This document shows positions 17,431-26,029 of a DNA stretch of 64,000 nt, in pieces. Within the stretch, counting starts at the first letter, position 1. Every line of letters begins with the position of its first letter. The notes under the pieces were generated by a model, which saw nothing but the letters and a program-made list of their open reading frames with translations, had not been told where the DNA came from and searched no databases. Origin of the DNA: Rhodovulum imhoffii (GTDB lineage Bacteria; Pseudomonadota; Alphaproteobacteria; Rhodobacterales; Rhodobacteraceae). The DNA is taken from positions 62,001 through 126,000 of the forward strand of contig NZ_QAAA01000008.1 of NCBI RefSeq assembly GCF_003046545.1, given 5' to 3'. The translations under genes were made by a program, and so were the position numbers.

Positions 17431-17903
17431 ATGGGGACTCCGATGCGCCGCGCTGCCCTGCTTCTGTTTGCGCTCTGTTCCGCCCCGGCCGTGGCGGAGG
17501 AACCCTCCCGCACCTGCCCGCTGACCGATGATTCGTCCAACTGCGCACGCATCCTGGCCTGCATCGGAGAACAGGGGCGCCGGTTCAACGGGCGGGCCTT
17601 CGGCCGCGGCACGGGACCCTGGCGGGGGAAACGAATGACGGGGCTGTCTGCACCGGCACATGGATAGAGCGCAACAGCCTTGGTGTCGGGCAGGCGGATG
17701 TCGCCTGTCACGACGGAATGCGTGCGACAATCCTGTTTTTCTACCGGGACCGCTATACCGACACCGCGCTGGGACAGGGTAAAACCGAAACGGGTATGCG
17801 CATTCGCAGCTGGTCGGGGCTGCATGTTCTGGACTATCTGGAGACCGAAACAGGCAAGATGCCAACCCTGCTCTGCGGTCCGATCGAAATCCCGATCACC
17901 TGA
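17431..17903 (+). pseudogene. Exported small protein gene interrupted by a frameshift
   Basis: The first part encodes a signal peptide (MRRAALLLFALCSAPAVA followed by EEP) and a Cys-containing domain (TCPLTDD, CARILACIGEQG). The frame then ends in a short unnatural tail at 17667. A second frame, open through 17610-17903, carries the evident rest of the protein: GETNDGAVCTGTW, ADVACHDGMRATILFFYRDR, and an end in GPIEIPIT. Adding one base to the CCC run at 17617-17619 would join them as ...GRGTGPLAGETNDG. The family is not recognised; it resembles a small secreted alphaproteobacterial protein with paired cysteines. Either the gene is newly broken or the sequence has a homopolymer error. Confidence 0.7.
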
Positions 17904-17912
17904 GGGGCCGGG

Positions 17913-18089
17913 TCAGTCCCGCGTTGCAAAGCTGTCGTGGACGAATTTCTTGTCGCAATAGCCGCATTCGACATAGCCCTTGTCCTGTGGGATCTGAAGC
18001 CACACCCGCGGGTGGCCCAGCCCGGGGCCGCTGCCGTCACAGGCCACGCGCCACTGGCTGACGATCTCGGTTTCAGGGGCGTCTGTCAT
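17913..18089 (-). CDS. Small zinc-finger (zf-CHCC) protein
   Basis: A 58-residue protein with the CHCC zinc-finger pattern: [18 protein letters not shown] followed by [13 protein letters not shown], giving one Cys, one His and a CxxC pair as ligands. This fold is shared with the mitochondrial complex I subunit NDUFS6, and small bacterial versions occur widely in alphaproteobacteria, so a role in complex I assembly is possible but not shown. The ATG is preceded by a GGAGA ribosome binding site. It is divergent from the ABC ATPase gene, with a 97-base gap. Confidence 0.83.
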   Translation of the reverse strand: MTDAPETEIVSQWRVACDGSGPGLGHPRVWLQIPQDKGYVECGYCDKKFVHDSFATRD

Positions 18090-18186
18090 CGGGGATCTCC
18101 GTTTCTTGCCGTGGCGAGGGTGTCGCCTTACGTTGTCCCCCATGATAGCGAGTGGCCCGCCATGGGCAAGCCGCGAAGGAGCACCA

Positions 18187-19131
18187 ATGACCGGCAATGC
18201 GATCGAAATCGAGGGCCTGACGAAGACCTACGCCGCGCAGGGCAACCAGCCGCCCAAACACGCGCTCAAGGGCGTGGACCTGACCATCCCCGCCGGGTCC
18301 ATCTTCGGGCTTCTGGGGCCGAACGGGGCGGGAAAGTCGACGCTGATCAACATTCTCGCCGGGCTGGTCCGCAAGACCTCGGGCAAGGTGCGGATCTGGG
18401 GCTTCGACCAGGACGTGAACCCGCGCCAGAGCCGTGCCTCGATCGGGGTGATGCCGCAGGAACTCAACCTCGATCCGTTCTTCACCCCCCGCGCGGCGCT
18501 GGAGGTGCAGGCCGGTCTGTACGGCGTCCCGAAATCCCAGCGCGCGACAGACCGCATCCTCAAGGCCATCGGGCTGGAGGACAAGGCCGAGGCCTACGCG
18601 CGCTCCCTGTCCGGGGGGATGCGGCGGCGGCTGCTGCTGGGCAAGGCGCTGGTGCACCGGCCGCAGATCCTGGTGCTGGACGAGCCCACCGCCGGGGTGG
18701 ATATCGAGCTGCGCCAGATGCTGTGGCAGAACGTCCGCCGTCTCAACGAGGAAGGCACGACTATCATCCTGACCACCCATTACCTCGAAGAGGCCGAGGA
18801 AATGTGCGACGAAATCGCCATCATCAACCACGGGGAGGTGATCGCCCGCGACACCACTTCGGCACTGATCGGGCGGATGGATGCGAAAACGCTGCTCATT
18901 CACCCGCAGGACGCCCTGCCCGCCCTGCCCCCGTTTCCCGCAGGTGTGGAAGCCAGTCACCGCCGCGACGGGGCGCTGGCACTGACCTATCGCCGCCGCG
19001 AAATTTCTGCCGGCACGCTGATCGAGATCCTGCGCAACGCCGGCGTCGTCATCCGCGACATCGCCACCGAGGAGCCGGACCTGGAGGACGTGTTCGTTGC
19101 GCTGACCTCCAACAAGAGCGAGGCGGCGTGA
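18187..19131 (+). CDS. ABC transporter ATP-binding protein (ABC-2 type)
   Basis: A 314-residue ABC ATPase. Walker A is GPNGAGKST, the signature is [16 protein letters not shown], Walker B is [12 protein letters not shown], and the switch histidine lies in [13 protein letters not shown]. The C-terminal ~90 residues form the accessory region often seen in ATPases that pair with ABC-2 permeases (YadG-like). The ATG was chosen because of the AAGGAG ribosome binding site. No permease gene is next to it in this window: the next gene is rluE, joined by a GTGA overlap. The substrate is unknown, and the partner may be encoded elsewhere. Confidence 0.88.
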   Translation: MTGNAIEIEGLTKTYAAQGNQPPKHALKGVDLTIPAGSIFGLLGPNGAGKSTLINILAGLVRKTSGKVRIWGFDQDVNPRQSRASIGVMPQELNLDPFFTPRAALEVQAGLYGVPKSQRATDRILKAIGLEDKAEAYARSLSGGMRRRLLLGKALVHRPQILVLDEPTAGVDIELRQMLWQNVRRLNEEGTTIILTTHYLEEAEEMCDEIAIINHGEVIARDTTSALIGRMDAKTLLIHPQDALPALPPFPAGVEASHRRDGALALTYRRREISAGTLIEILRNAGVVIRDIATEEPDLEDVFVALTSNKSEAA

Positions 19132-19668
19132 CGCTGATCCTGTTCAACAAACCTTACGGGGTTCTTTCGCAGTTCACCGACACGGCGGGGCGCGAAACAC
19201 TGACCGATTACATCGACCGCCCCGGCGTCTACCCCGCCGGACGGCTGGACCGCGACAGCGAGGGCCTGTTGCTGCTGACCGATGACGGGCGGTTGCAACA
19301 CCGCATCGCCAACCCGAAGGCAAAGATGCCCAAGACCTACTGGGCGCAGGTGGAAGGCCTGCCGGGCGAATCGGCCCTGAAGGCCTTGCGGGAGGGCGTG
19401 GCGCTCAACGACGGCCCCACACGCCCGGCCAGGGTGCGCCGCATCGCCCCCCCGGCCGGGCTGTGGCCGCGCCAGCCCCCGGTGCGCGTTCGCAAGACCG
19501 TCCCGGACTGCTGGGTGGAACTGACGATCACCGAGGGGCGCAACCGGCAGGTACGCCGGATGACAGCCGCCGTGGGCCACCCGACACTGCGCCTGATCCG
19601 CGCGCGCGTGGGCCGCTGGAGCCTGGGGGGGGCTCACCCCCGGCGCATGGCGGGATCAGCCCCTCTGA
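19128..19668 (+). CDS. rluE: 23S rRNA pseudouridine synthase RluE, frame broken near C-terminus
   Basis: An RsuA/RluE-family pseudouridine synthase. It shows [12 protein letters not shown] at the start, the catalytic motif [18 protein letters not shown] with the catalytic Asp, and [25 protein letters not shown]. It starts at GTG in a GTGA overlap with the ABC gene. After GRWSLGG the frame as given has no stop and runs on antisense through the HIT gene to about 20210. Removing one base from the run of eight G at 19625-19632 restores a normal family ending ([11 protein letters not shown]) and a TGA at 19666-19668. So there is either a sequencing error or a real slippage-prone tract; the coordinates given here assume the restored frame. 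Confidence 0.82.
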
Positions 19669-20036
19669 AGCATCCGCCCGAGATGGCGCCCGCCCAGCAC
19701 ATGAACATGCAGGTGCGGAACTTCCTGCACCCCGTCCTGCCCGGCATTGGAGATGACGCGATAGCCCGCCCCGCCTTCGCCCGGCTGCACGCCCAGCATC
19801 CTGCACACCTCCCCCACGGTCCGGGTGAAATCGACGATCTCCGCATCGGACGCTTCCAGCGCGAAATGGTCATAACAGACGTAAGGCCCTTTCGGGATGA
19901 CCAGAACGTGGTGGGGCGCCTGCGCGGAGATGTCGTGGAAAGCCAGCGCGTGTGCGGTCTCCTTTACCTTCTTGCAGGGGATCTCCCCGCGCAGGATCTT
20001 CGCGAATACGTTCTGGTCGTCATACGTGTAGGGCAT
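19656..20036 (-). CDS. HIT family protein (HinT-like)
   Basis: A 126-residue histidine-triad nucleotide-binding protein, probably a purine nucleoside phosphoramidase or related hydrolase. The catalytic block [11 protein letters not shown] supplies the His-x-His-x-His triad, and the N-terminal [15 protein letters not shown] is a standard HIT start. The ATG preceded by GAGGA was chosen; an ATG six codons upstream would overlap the neighbouring glycosyltransferase gene. It lies immediately downstream of that gene on the same strand (about 8 bases) and overlaps the restored rluE end by about 13 bases on the opposite strand. Confidence 0.9.
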   Translation of the reverse strand: MPYTYDDQNVFAKILRGEIPCKKVKETAHALAFHDISAQAPHHVLVIPKGPYVCYDHFALEASDAEIVDFTRTVGEVCRMLGVQPGEGGAGYRVISNAGQDGVQEVPHLHVHVLGGRHLGRMLQRG

Positions 20037-20043
20037 GGGGTCC

Positions 20044-21621
20044 TCAATCGGCAAAGAGTTGGTCTTTCACGGCGATCCCGGCCGCCTTTTCCCGCGGGAT
20101 CGAAAGAAAGTCCGCCAGGATATCGGTCTTGGCAATGGCTTCCTGCTGCTGGTGCATCTCGAACAGGTTGGGGAGATCGCTGTCCAGCAGTCGGTCGCTT
20201 TCAAAAATAAAATCGTTACGAATACTGGGCAAGAGCCGGGCCATGACCTCCGGAGGGGTTGACGGACCTGCGATCCCGACCCGCCTGGCATGGCCCCTGA
20301 GGTATTCGTCGGAAAAATTGCACTGGATATGCAGCACCCGCACGCGGGGCCGTTCCCCGTGCAGATCCTGCAAAAGGTCGATATTCGACGGGTCCATGCA
20401 GATCATCAGCTTCCGGCTGTCGTAAAAGTCGAACAGCATTCGCATGAGCGCCCGGCGATGGCGCATACGCTTGCCCACTGTCGTCTCGATCCCGCCCAGG
20501 TCCGGCAGACCGGCATCCACCTCGTTGAACAGATACTCTACACCGGGAAGGCCGGTCTCATCGCGGATCTTGCGTACCAGACGCTTGGCCACGTGCCACT
20601 TCTTGCAGGTCAGGATCAGCAATTCCCGCCCCTTGCCGAGACTCGTTTCCTTCTCCCAGAAGCGCGGGGCGAACCTCTGCCCGATCCGTCCCCGTCCGCT
20701 CAGGAACCGATAAAGGTTGCGCCCCTCATTGGACAGCGCGAAACACGTTTCGCCGCTGGCGTAGAGTGCGCCGAGACGGCGCTTGAGTTCCAGCGCCTCG
20801 GGGGAAATCTTGCGGGCAAACAGGAAATCCTGTGCCAAAAGCATGTCATAGTGGTCGTTGTAGAACGTCACCGGCATGCCGTAATCGGAAAACAGCAGAA
20901 AGGTCAGGGTGCGGCTGCGAATTTCGCGCGAGGGCACGAGGTGGCGCACCAGTGTCTGGAAAAAGGTCTCATCCGGAATCCATGTCGTGGAAAAGAACCG
21001 CAATACGTCGGGCCGCTTGCGGGAGAACTCCAGCACCGCCTCTATGGTGGTCCGGCGCAGGCACCACCACTGGCTGCCGATCATCACCTGGATGTCCCTG
21101 GGAATCTCGCGCGTCAGGCCCAGCTTTTTCTGCCACTCCAGCGCCGCATAGAACCGCTTTGGCTGGGTGCGTTCATTGAAGTAGTGGCGGAAGACCAGCC
21201 GCTCCTTGCGCAGGCCGGTCTTGATCCAGTCACTGGTAAAGAAATCGAAACTCTCGATAAAGTCGACATCGTGCGCATCAAGGTAGGCATGGGCGTAATC
21301 CGCGGATTTGATCGGCATGCAATCGCCCGACAGCATGTAAAAATGCGTGGCCTTCGGAAAAGCTTTCTCGGCCTCTTCCAGCGCGTTCAGCATGGCGCGC
21401 ACCAGGGACCACTCCCCCCAGCCGCACTTCACCCGCTTTCTGGCGAAAACAACGCCGGGATTGCCGGCCAGCGCGGCTGTGATCCTAGTATAATCTTCGG
21501 TTGTGGCGCGGGCATCGAAATGGATCGCCATGTAGTCGCCCGAAGCGGTCAGCCGCTCGGCCTGCCGGACGATGGACTCGGGATCTTTATGGCAAAGGAG
21601 GATGTAGGCTATGCGGGCCAT
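20044..21621 (-). CDS. GT14-like glycosyltransferase with DUF5928-type C-terminus
   Basis: A 525-residue protein. The N-terminal ~270 residues resemble core-2/I-branching-type glycosyltransferases (GT14): [47 protein letters not shown] and a [12 protein letters not shown] block, the usual donor and acid-residue segments. The C-terminal ~230 residues match the domain often fused to such enzymes in Rhodobacteraceae (DUF5928). No signal peptide or membrane helix is seen, so it should act in the cytoplasm. It is divergent from a sulfotransferase gene, and the two may modify the same surface glycan. Acceptor and donor are unknown. Confidence 0.8.
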   Translation of the reverse strand: MARIAYILLCHKDPESIVRQAERLTASGDYMAIHFDARATTEDYTRITAALAGNPGVVFARKRVKCGWGEWSLVRAMLNALEEAEKAFPKATHFYMLSGDCMPIKSADYAHAYLDAHDVDFIESFDFFTSDWIKTGLRKERLVFRHYFNERTQPKRFYAALEWQKKLGLTREIPRDIQVMIGSQWWCLRRTTIEAVLEFSRKRPDVLRFFSTTWIPDETFFQTLVRHLVPSREIRSRTLTFLLFSDYGMPVTFYNDHYDMLLAQDFLFARKISPEALELKRRLGALYASGETCFALSNEGRNLYRFLSGRGRIGQRFAPRFWEKETSLGKGRELLILTCKKWHVAKRLVRKIRDETGLPGVEYLFNEVDAGLPDLGGIETTVGKRMRHRRALMRMLFDFYDSRKLMICMDPSNIDLLQDLHGERPRVRVLHIQCNFSDEYLRGHARRVGIAGPSTPPEVMARLLPSIRNDFIFESDRLLDSDLPNLFEMHQQQEAIAKTDILADFLSIPREKAAGIAVKDQLFAD

Positions 21622-21634
21622 GACGCCTTATTCG

Positions 21635-21660
21635 TTTCAGTTTCGCATTTCAGTTTCGCA
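21635..21660. repeat. Tandem 13-base direct repeat
   Basis: TTTCAGTTTCGCA occurs twice, back to back, with no mismatch (21635-21647 and 21648-21660). It sits in the 145-base gap between the divergent glycosyltransferase and sulfotransferase genes, close to the glycosyltransferase start. A TTGACA hexamer (21669-21674) and a GATAAT hexamer (21720-21725) lie in the same gap, but not at standard spacing from each other. A regulator site or a slippage product are both possible. Confidence 0.55.
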
Positions 21661-21766
21661 TATTGCCGTTGACACTGAGGGTCTGTGACGTTGAAAAACC
21701 TCTAACATCGCTTTCTAGAGATAATGCGCGCCAAAGCAATGGCCCGCCAGGGTGAGGAGTAATTTT

Positions 21767-22585
21767 ATGGGGTTTCCCGGCACATGGATGACCGAAAGCG
21801 AAAGCATGGTTTATCGCGTCGTGCCCAAATGCGCCTGCTCGACGATCGGACAGATCATGTTCTATTCCGACCACGGAAACTATTTCGACGGCGACGTTCA
21901 TGACGCAACCGGCGGCCTGCACAAATGGGCGCTGGAAGAAAGCCATGACCCCATTTCCCGCGCGGTGAAGGAGCATTCCTCCTTCGCTTTTACCTGCGTA
22001 CGCAACCCCTATACGCGGATTCTTTCGTCTTTTTTCGACAAGATTTGCGGCATCCAGCGTAACGGCAAACGTTACCGCGGCAAGCTGGTGCCGCTGCTGA
22101 TTCAGAAATATGGCATCGAGGTCGGCGGGGACGACGGCAAGGAAGAGTTCGACCAGGTTCAGAGCTTTCGCCGCTTTCTTCTGTTCGCACGCGACACGAT
22201 TCGCTGGCGCCGCCCGATGGAACCGGACATCCACTGGTCCGCAATGTCGGGACATATCTCGACCTTCATCGTGAATGGCGGGCGCTACGACCACATCTTC
22301 TTCACCGAGACATTCAAAGACGGCATGCAGAAAGTTCTGGATTCCGTTGAAACACGGTACCCCGTCAAGCTGGACGAGGTGCCGCGTTTCAACGAATCCG
22401 AAGGCCACGGCCCCAAGCGCGCCCATCCGGTCGAGGCCTATTTCGACGACATCTCGATGCACCTCGTCTACGAAATCTACAAACGCGATTTCGACCTGTT
22501 CAAATACGATTTCGAAAATCCCGGCAACAAACTGCCCGTCGGTGAGATCGACCTCGACGAGGTGCACGCCAAACTGGGGGACTGA
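21767..22585 (+). CDS. Sulfotransferase (family 2)
   Basis: A 272-residue cytoplasmic sulfotransferase that should move sulfate from PAPS to a carbohydrate acceptor. The 5'-phosphosulfate-binding loop is VPKCACSTIGQIMFY near the N-terminus, and the 3'-phosphate-binding segment is TCVRNPYTRILSSFFDKI. The start was placed at the ATG following GAGGAG with 8-base spacing; an upstream ATG five codons earlier has no such site. It is divergent from the GT14-like gene, an arrangement that suggests that glycosylation and sulfation act on one product. The exact acceptor cannot be told. Confidence 0.85.
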   Translation: MGFPGTWMTESESMVYRVVPKCACSTIGQIMFYSDHGNYFDGDVHDATGGLHKWALEESHDPISRAVKEHSSFAFTCVRNPYTRILSSFFDKICGIQRNGKRYRGKLVPLLIQKYGIEVGGDDGKEEFDQVQSFRRFLLFARDTIRWRRPMEPDIHWSAMSGHISTFIVNGGRYDHIFFTETFKDGMQKVLDSVETRYPVKLDEVPRFNESEGHGPKRAHPVEAYFDDISMHLVYEIYKRDFDLFKYDFENPGNKLPVGEIDLDEVHAKLGD

Positions 22586-22598
22586 CAGGGCCGCCCCC

Positions 22599-23594
22599 TC
22601 AGATCAACCCGTGTTCCCGGAAAAGGACTCTCAGGTCGGTTTCGGCCCGGGCGCCGATGTGACCGATGATCTCGCTCGCGGCCACGCACCCCATGCGGCC
22701 GCTGACCCCCAGGTCATTCCCCTGGGTCAGCCCCCACAAGAAAGCCCCGGCAAACAAGTCCCCAGCGCCGGTAGCATCCACGATTCGCGTCGGCACCGCA
22801 GGCGCGTGCCAGCGTTGACCTTCGGACAGGATATGCGCGCCCTTCTCGCTGTCGGTACAGGCGACAATGTCGATTTCCGCCGCCGCGCGGCTGAGCGCCT
22901 CATCGAAATCCCCGGTCTCGTACATCGATAAAATCTCCGCCCGGTTGGCGAACAGCAGGTCCACGTCCGAGCGGATCATGCGGCGAAAAGCGTCGCGGTG
23001 ACGCTCCACGCAGAACGGGTCCGACAAGGTCAGCGCCACGCGCCCGCCGGCAGCTCTGGCCGCACCTATGGCCCTGGCGAAGGCCTCATGGCTTTCGGGG
23101 CCGTCGAAACGGTAGCCCTCAAGATAGATCCATTCCGCGCCGGCGATCTGGCGTTCGTCGATATCGGAGGGGGAGAGATGTTCGGTCACACCCAGGTAGG
23201 TGTTCATCGACCGCTCTCCATCGGGGGTGACAAGGACGATGCACCGCCCGGTTTCTCCCGGCGTTTCGGCCGGGGCCGGGGGGGTGTCGTATTCGGCGCC
23301 CTGCGCACGCAGGTCATGGGCGAAGATGCGGCCAAGCTGGTCGTCCTTGACCTTGCCGACATAGGCCGTGCGCCCGCCCAGATGGGCGATGCCGGCAATC
23401 GTGTTCGCCGCCGAACCGCCGGAGATTTCCTGCGCCGGGCCGACCCGGTCATAAAGCTGCACCGACCGTTCCATGTCGATGAGTTGCATGATGCCTTTCT
23501 CAATGCCGTTCTGCTCCAGAAAGGCGTCGTCGGCATGGGCCAGGACATCGACGATGGCATTGCCGATGCCGACAACATGATAGGGTTTGGTCAT
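22599..23594 (-). CDS. PfkB-family sugar/nucleoside kinase (adenosine kinase-like)
   Basis: A 331-residue ribokinase-fold kinase. It begins YHVVGIGNAIVDVLAHAD, has GGSAANTIAGIAHLGG (PfkB signature 1) and VDATGAGDLFAGAFLWGL (signature 2 with the catalytic Asp in the GAGD motif). The closest match by sequence character is adenosine kinase-like proteins common in alphaproteobacteria, so ATP-dependent phosphorylation of adenosine is the best guess, with other sugars or nucleosides possible. The ATG overlaps the nth stop by four bases, so the two genes are translationally coupled. Confidence 0.88.
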   Translation of the reverse strand: MTKPYHVVGIGNAIVDVLAHADDAFLEQNGIEKGIMQLIDMERSVQLYDRVGPAQEISGGSAANTIAGIAHLGGRTAYVGKVKDDQLGRIFAHDLRAQGAEYDTPPAPAETPGETGRCIVLVTPDGERSMNTYLGVTEHLSPSDIDERQIAGAEWIYLEGYRFDGPESHEAFARAIGAARAAGGRVALTLSDPFCVERHRDAFRRMIRSDVDLLFANRAEILSMYETGDFDEALSRAAAEIDIVACTDSEKGAHILSEGQRWHAPAVPTRIVDATGAGDLFAGAFLWGLTQGNDLGVSGRMGCVAASEIIGHIGARAETDLRVLFREHGLI

Positions 23595-24235
23595 ATGTTC
23601 TTTTCCTCGAAAGGGCACAGGTCCCGGATCAGGCAGGCGGCGCATTGGGGTTTGCGCGCCTTGCAGGTATAGCGTCCGTGCAGGATCAGCCAATGATGGG
23701 CGTGGCGCTGAAACTCGGCGGGGATATTGTCCTCGATGGCGCGTTCGACCCCGGTGACGTCCTTGCCGGGCGCAATCCCGGTGCGGTTTCCGACCCGGAA
23801 GATGTGGGTGTCCACTGCCTGGGCGGGCAGACCCCACCACATGTTCAGCACCACGTTCGCCGTCTTGCGCCCCACCCCCGGCAACGCCTGCAACGCCGCG
23901 CGGGAAGACGGCACCTCGCCGCCATAAAGCTCCATCAGCATTTGGCTGAGCTTCATGACGTTCTTCGCCTTGTTGCGGTAAAGGCCGATCGTCCTGATAT
24001 GCGCGATCAGCCCCTCTTCCCCCAGCGCCACCATCTTTTCCGGTGTATCGGCAACCGCGAAAAGCCCCCGCGTCGCCTTGTTGACACCCGCATCCGTGGC
24101 CTGCGCGCTCAGCGCCACCGCAACCAGCAGGGTATAGGCGTTCACATGTTCCAGCTCGCCCCTGGGTTCGGGCTCGGCGGCTTGGAAACGGGTAAAGATC
24201 TCATGGATCGTAAGGTAATCGAGCTGCGCAGCCAT
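23591..24235 (-). CDS. nth: Endonuclease III
   Basis: A 214-residue DNA glycosylase/AP lyase that removes oxidised pyrimidines. The helix-hairpin-helix motif LQALPGVGRKTANVVLNMWW includes the catalytic lysine, and the essential aspartate lies in AVDTHIFRVGNRTG. The C-terminal 4Fe-4S cluster motif is complete: C-x6-C-x2-C-x5-C in CKARKPQCAACLIRDLC. It is followed on the same strand by the PfkB-type kinase with an ATGA overlap. The upstream gene, an O6-methylguanine repair fusion, is divergent. Confidence 0.96.
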   Translation of the reverse strand: MAAQLDYLTIHEIFTRFQAAEPEPRGELEHVNAYTLLVAVALSAQATDAGVNKATRGLFAVADTPEKMVALGEEGLIAHIRTIGLYRNKAKNVMKLSQMLMELYGGEVPSSRAALQALPGVGRKTANVVLNMWWGLPAQAVDTHIFRVGNRTGIAPGKDVTGVERAIEDNIPAEFQRHAHHWLILHGRYTCKARKPQCAACLIRDLCPFEEKNI

Positions 24236-24345
24236 GAAAGCGGTATGCCTCGCCGGAGCGCCGGGGGCAAGCCCGACCTTTTCGCGCAGCTTTCGGGTCG
24301 CACGGGGAAAGCGGCCCGCCTATGATCGCACCGGAGGAGATCGCC

Positions 24346-25206
24346 ATGACCGACCCCGAAAGCGGCTACCATTACGCCATCGTCCGCCGCGCGATCGAAA
24401 GGATCGACACCGCAGGCGCGCCGCTGCACCTGCAAGACCTGGCTGCGGAGCTCAACATGAGCCCCGCCCATTTTCAGCGGCTTTTCAGCCGGTGGGTCGG
24501 TGTCAGCCCGAAACGCTATCAGCAATACCTGGCCCTGGACTACGCCCGCACCCTGCTGCGCGAACGGTTCACCACCCTGGACACCGCCCATGCGCTGGCG
24601 TTGTCGGGTTCAGGGCGACTGCATGATTTGTTCGTGCGGTGGGAGGCCATGACACCGGGGGACTACGCCCGCAAGGGCGCCGGGCTGGAAATCCGCTACG
24701 GCTTTTTCCCCAGCCCGTTCGGAGAGGTGCTGGCCATGGCGACACCGCGCGGGCTGTGCGGGCTGGCCTTCACGGCCGAAACGGGCCGCAACGCCGCATT
24801 TGCAGACATGCGCGCCCGCTGGCCCCACGCCCGGTTCAGCGAAGACCCGGCGGCACTTGCCCACACCGTTGCCGCGGTCTTCCGCAGGCAGGGACAGGCG
24901 CATCTACACCTGATCGGCGCCCCTTTCCAGATCAAGGTATGGGAAGCCCTGATGGCCATCCCCTCGGGCCACGTCACCACCTATTCGGAAATCGCCCGCG
25001 CCATCGGCCAGCCCCGCGCCGTGCGCGCCGTGGGCACCGCCGTCGGCCGCAACCCCGTCAGCTGGCTGATCCCCTGCCACAGGGCCCTGCGCAAATCCGG
25101 CGGGCTGGGGGGATATCACTGGGGGCTGCCCGTCAAACGCGCAATGCTGGCCTGGGAAAGCGCGCGCGAAAACCCGCCGACCGGACCCGCCTTAAGGCAA
25201 GAGTAA
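24346..25206 (+). CDS. AraC-type HTH / O6-methylguanine-DNA methyltransferase fusion
   Basis: A 286-residue fusion. Residues 1-~105 form an AraC-type helix-turn-helix (HLQDLAAELNMSPAHFQRLFSRWVGVSPKRYQQ), and the remainder is an MGMT domain with the active-site motif SWLIPCHRAL, where the Cys accepts the alkyl group. Before it lies FQIKVWEALMAIPSGHVTTYSEIA. It lacks the N-terminal zinc domain of E. coli Ada, so it cannot be activated by methyl phosphotriesters in the same way. The ATG directly after GGAGGA was chosen over one eight codons upstream. It is divergent from nth, so a small DNA-repair region is formed. Confidence 0.9.
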   Translation: MTDPESGYHYAIVRRAIERIDTAGAPLHLQDLAAELNMSPAHFQRLFSRWVGVSPKRYQQYLALDYARTLLRERFTTLDTAHALALSGSGRLHDLFVRWEAMTPGDYARKGAGLEIRYGFFPSPFGEVLAMATPRGLCGLAFTAETGRNAAFADMRARWPHARFSEDPAALAHTVAAVFRRQGQAHLHLIGAPFQIKVWEALMAIPSGHVTTYSEIARAIGQPRAVRAVGTAVGRNPVSWLIPCHRALRKSGGLGGYHWGLPVKRAMLAWESARENPPTGPALRQE

Positions 25207-25271
25207 CACAGACGTGAAAAACTGCCTGTAATGTTGTGCTATCAAGGCCCAAACAAACCAAGAGGCATTCA

Positions 25272-25946
25272 ATGATCGCTATTCGAGCACGCACTTTTCT
25301 TCTTCTGTCCGCGGGCCTGCTGGCGCTGACCGCATGCACCGCGACCGATGTCCCCACCGACGATCCGAACCAGCGCACCAAGGAAGGCGCCGTCGTGGGC
25401 GGCGTTCTTGGGGCCATTACCGGCGTCGTGGCCGGCGACGATTCCGACGAACGCCTGCGCGGCGCGGTGATCGGGGGCGCGCTTGGCGCGGCCGCTGGCG
25501 GGGTGATCGGCAACCAGCTGGACAAACAGGCCGCCGAACTGCGCCGCAACTTCGGCGATGACGGCATTCGCGTGGTCAATACCGGCAACGAACTGGTCGT
25601 CACGATGCCGCAGGACATTCTGTTCGCCACCGACAGCGCCGCCGTGCGCTACGATCAGCGCCGCGACCTGCTGGTGCTGGCCGACAGCCTGCGCGATTAC
25701 CCCAACACCACCGTCGATATCATCGGCCATACCGACAACACCGGCAGTTCCGCCTATAATCAGGATCTTTCGGTCCGGCGGGCATCTTCCGTGGCGGGCG
25801 TTCTTCGCGAAGCCGGGGTGTCCGGGAACCGCATCCGCGCCTATGGCCGGGGGGAGGATCAGCCCGTCGCCTCAAACCTCACGCCACAGGGCCGTGCACA
25901 AAACCGCCGGGTGGAGATCGTCATTACACCGACCGGACGGTCCTGA
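25272..25946 (+). CDS. OmpA-family lipoprotein with glycine zipper
   Basis: A 224-residue outer-membrane lipoprotein. A signal peptide ends in the lipobox LLALTAC, so the Cys at about residue 20 should be lipidated. Residues 40-85 form a glycine-zipper region (GAVVGGVLGAITGVVAGDD and GAVIGGALGAAAGGVIGN). The C-terminal ~110 residues are an OmpA peptidoglycan-binding domain: ILFATDSAAV, DIIGHTDNTGSSAYNQDLSVRRA and PQGRAQNRRVEI. It probably links the outer membrane to peptidoglycan. A hairpin follows it. Confidence 0.92.
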   Translation: MIAIRARTFLLLSAGLLALTACTATDVPTDDPNQRTKEGAVVGGVLGAITGVVAGDDSDERLRGAVIGGALGAAAGGVIGNQLDKQAAELRRNFGDDGIRVVNTGNELVVTMPQDILFATDSAAVRYDQRRDLLVLADSLRDYPNTTVDIIGHTDNTGSSAYNQDLSVRRASSVAGVLREAGVSGNRIRAYGRGEDQPVASNLTPQGRAQNRRVEIVITPTGRS

Positions 25947-25951
25947 CCTCC

Positions 25952-25972
25952 GGCCGGGCCACCGGCCCGGCC
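25952..25972 (+). terminator. Hairpin after the OmpA lipoprotein gene
   Basis: A perfect 9-base stem GGCCGGGCC / GGCCCGGCC with an ACC loop, immediately followed by TTT. It lies five bases after the lipoprotein stop and just before the gntR-family promoter. Confidence 0.6.
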
Positions 25973-25979
25973 TTTCCCA

Positions 25980-26014
25980 TTGCCCCCCGGACCCAGCGGT
26001 CATATATTTTGACC
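25980..26014 (+). promoter_or_regulatory. Promoter and operator of the GntR-family gene
   Basis: A -35-like TTGCCC (25980-25985) and a -10-like TATATT (26003-26008) are 17 bases apart. The -10 lies within the spacer of an inverted repeat GGTCA / TGACC (25998-26002 and 26010-26014), which can be read as GGT-N11-ACC. Layout and spacing match the glcD promoter (GGT 4946-4948, ACC 4960-4962, -10 in the spacer). Autoregulation by the downstream GntR protein is the simplest reading. Confidence 0.55.
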
Positions 26015-26029
26015 AAACCGGGGGGATAC

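Noticed and set aside
14502-17531. A frame of about 1000 codons antisense to polA
   Set aside because: Composition is His/Arg/Gln-rich with no motif; polA on the other strand has all its catalytic blocks.
19668-20210. C-terminal extension of the pseudouridine synthase as a real fusion domain
   Set aside because: The extension is purely antisense to the HIT gene, and a one-base change in the G8 run restores the normal family end.
26009-26029. Upstream TTG start of the GntR-family gene
   Set aside because: It falls inside the palindromic operator and next to the -10, while the ATG at 26030 has a GGGGGAT site.
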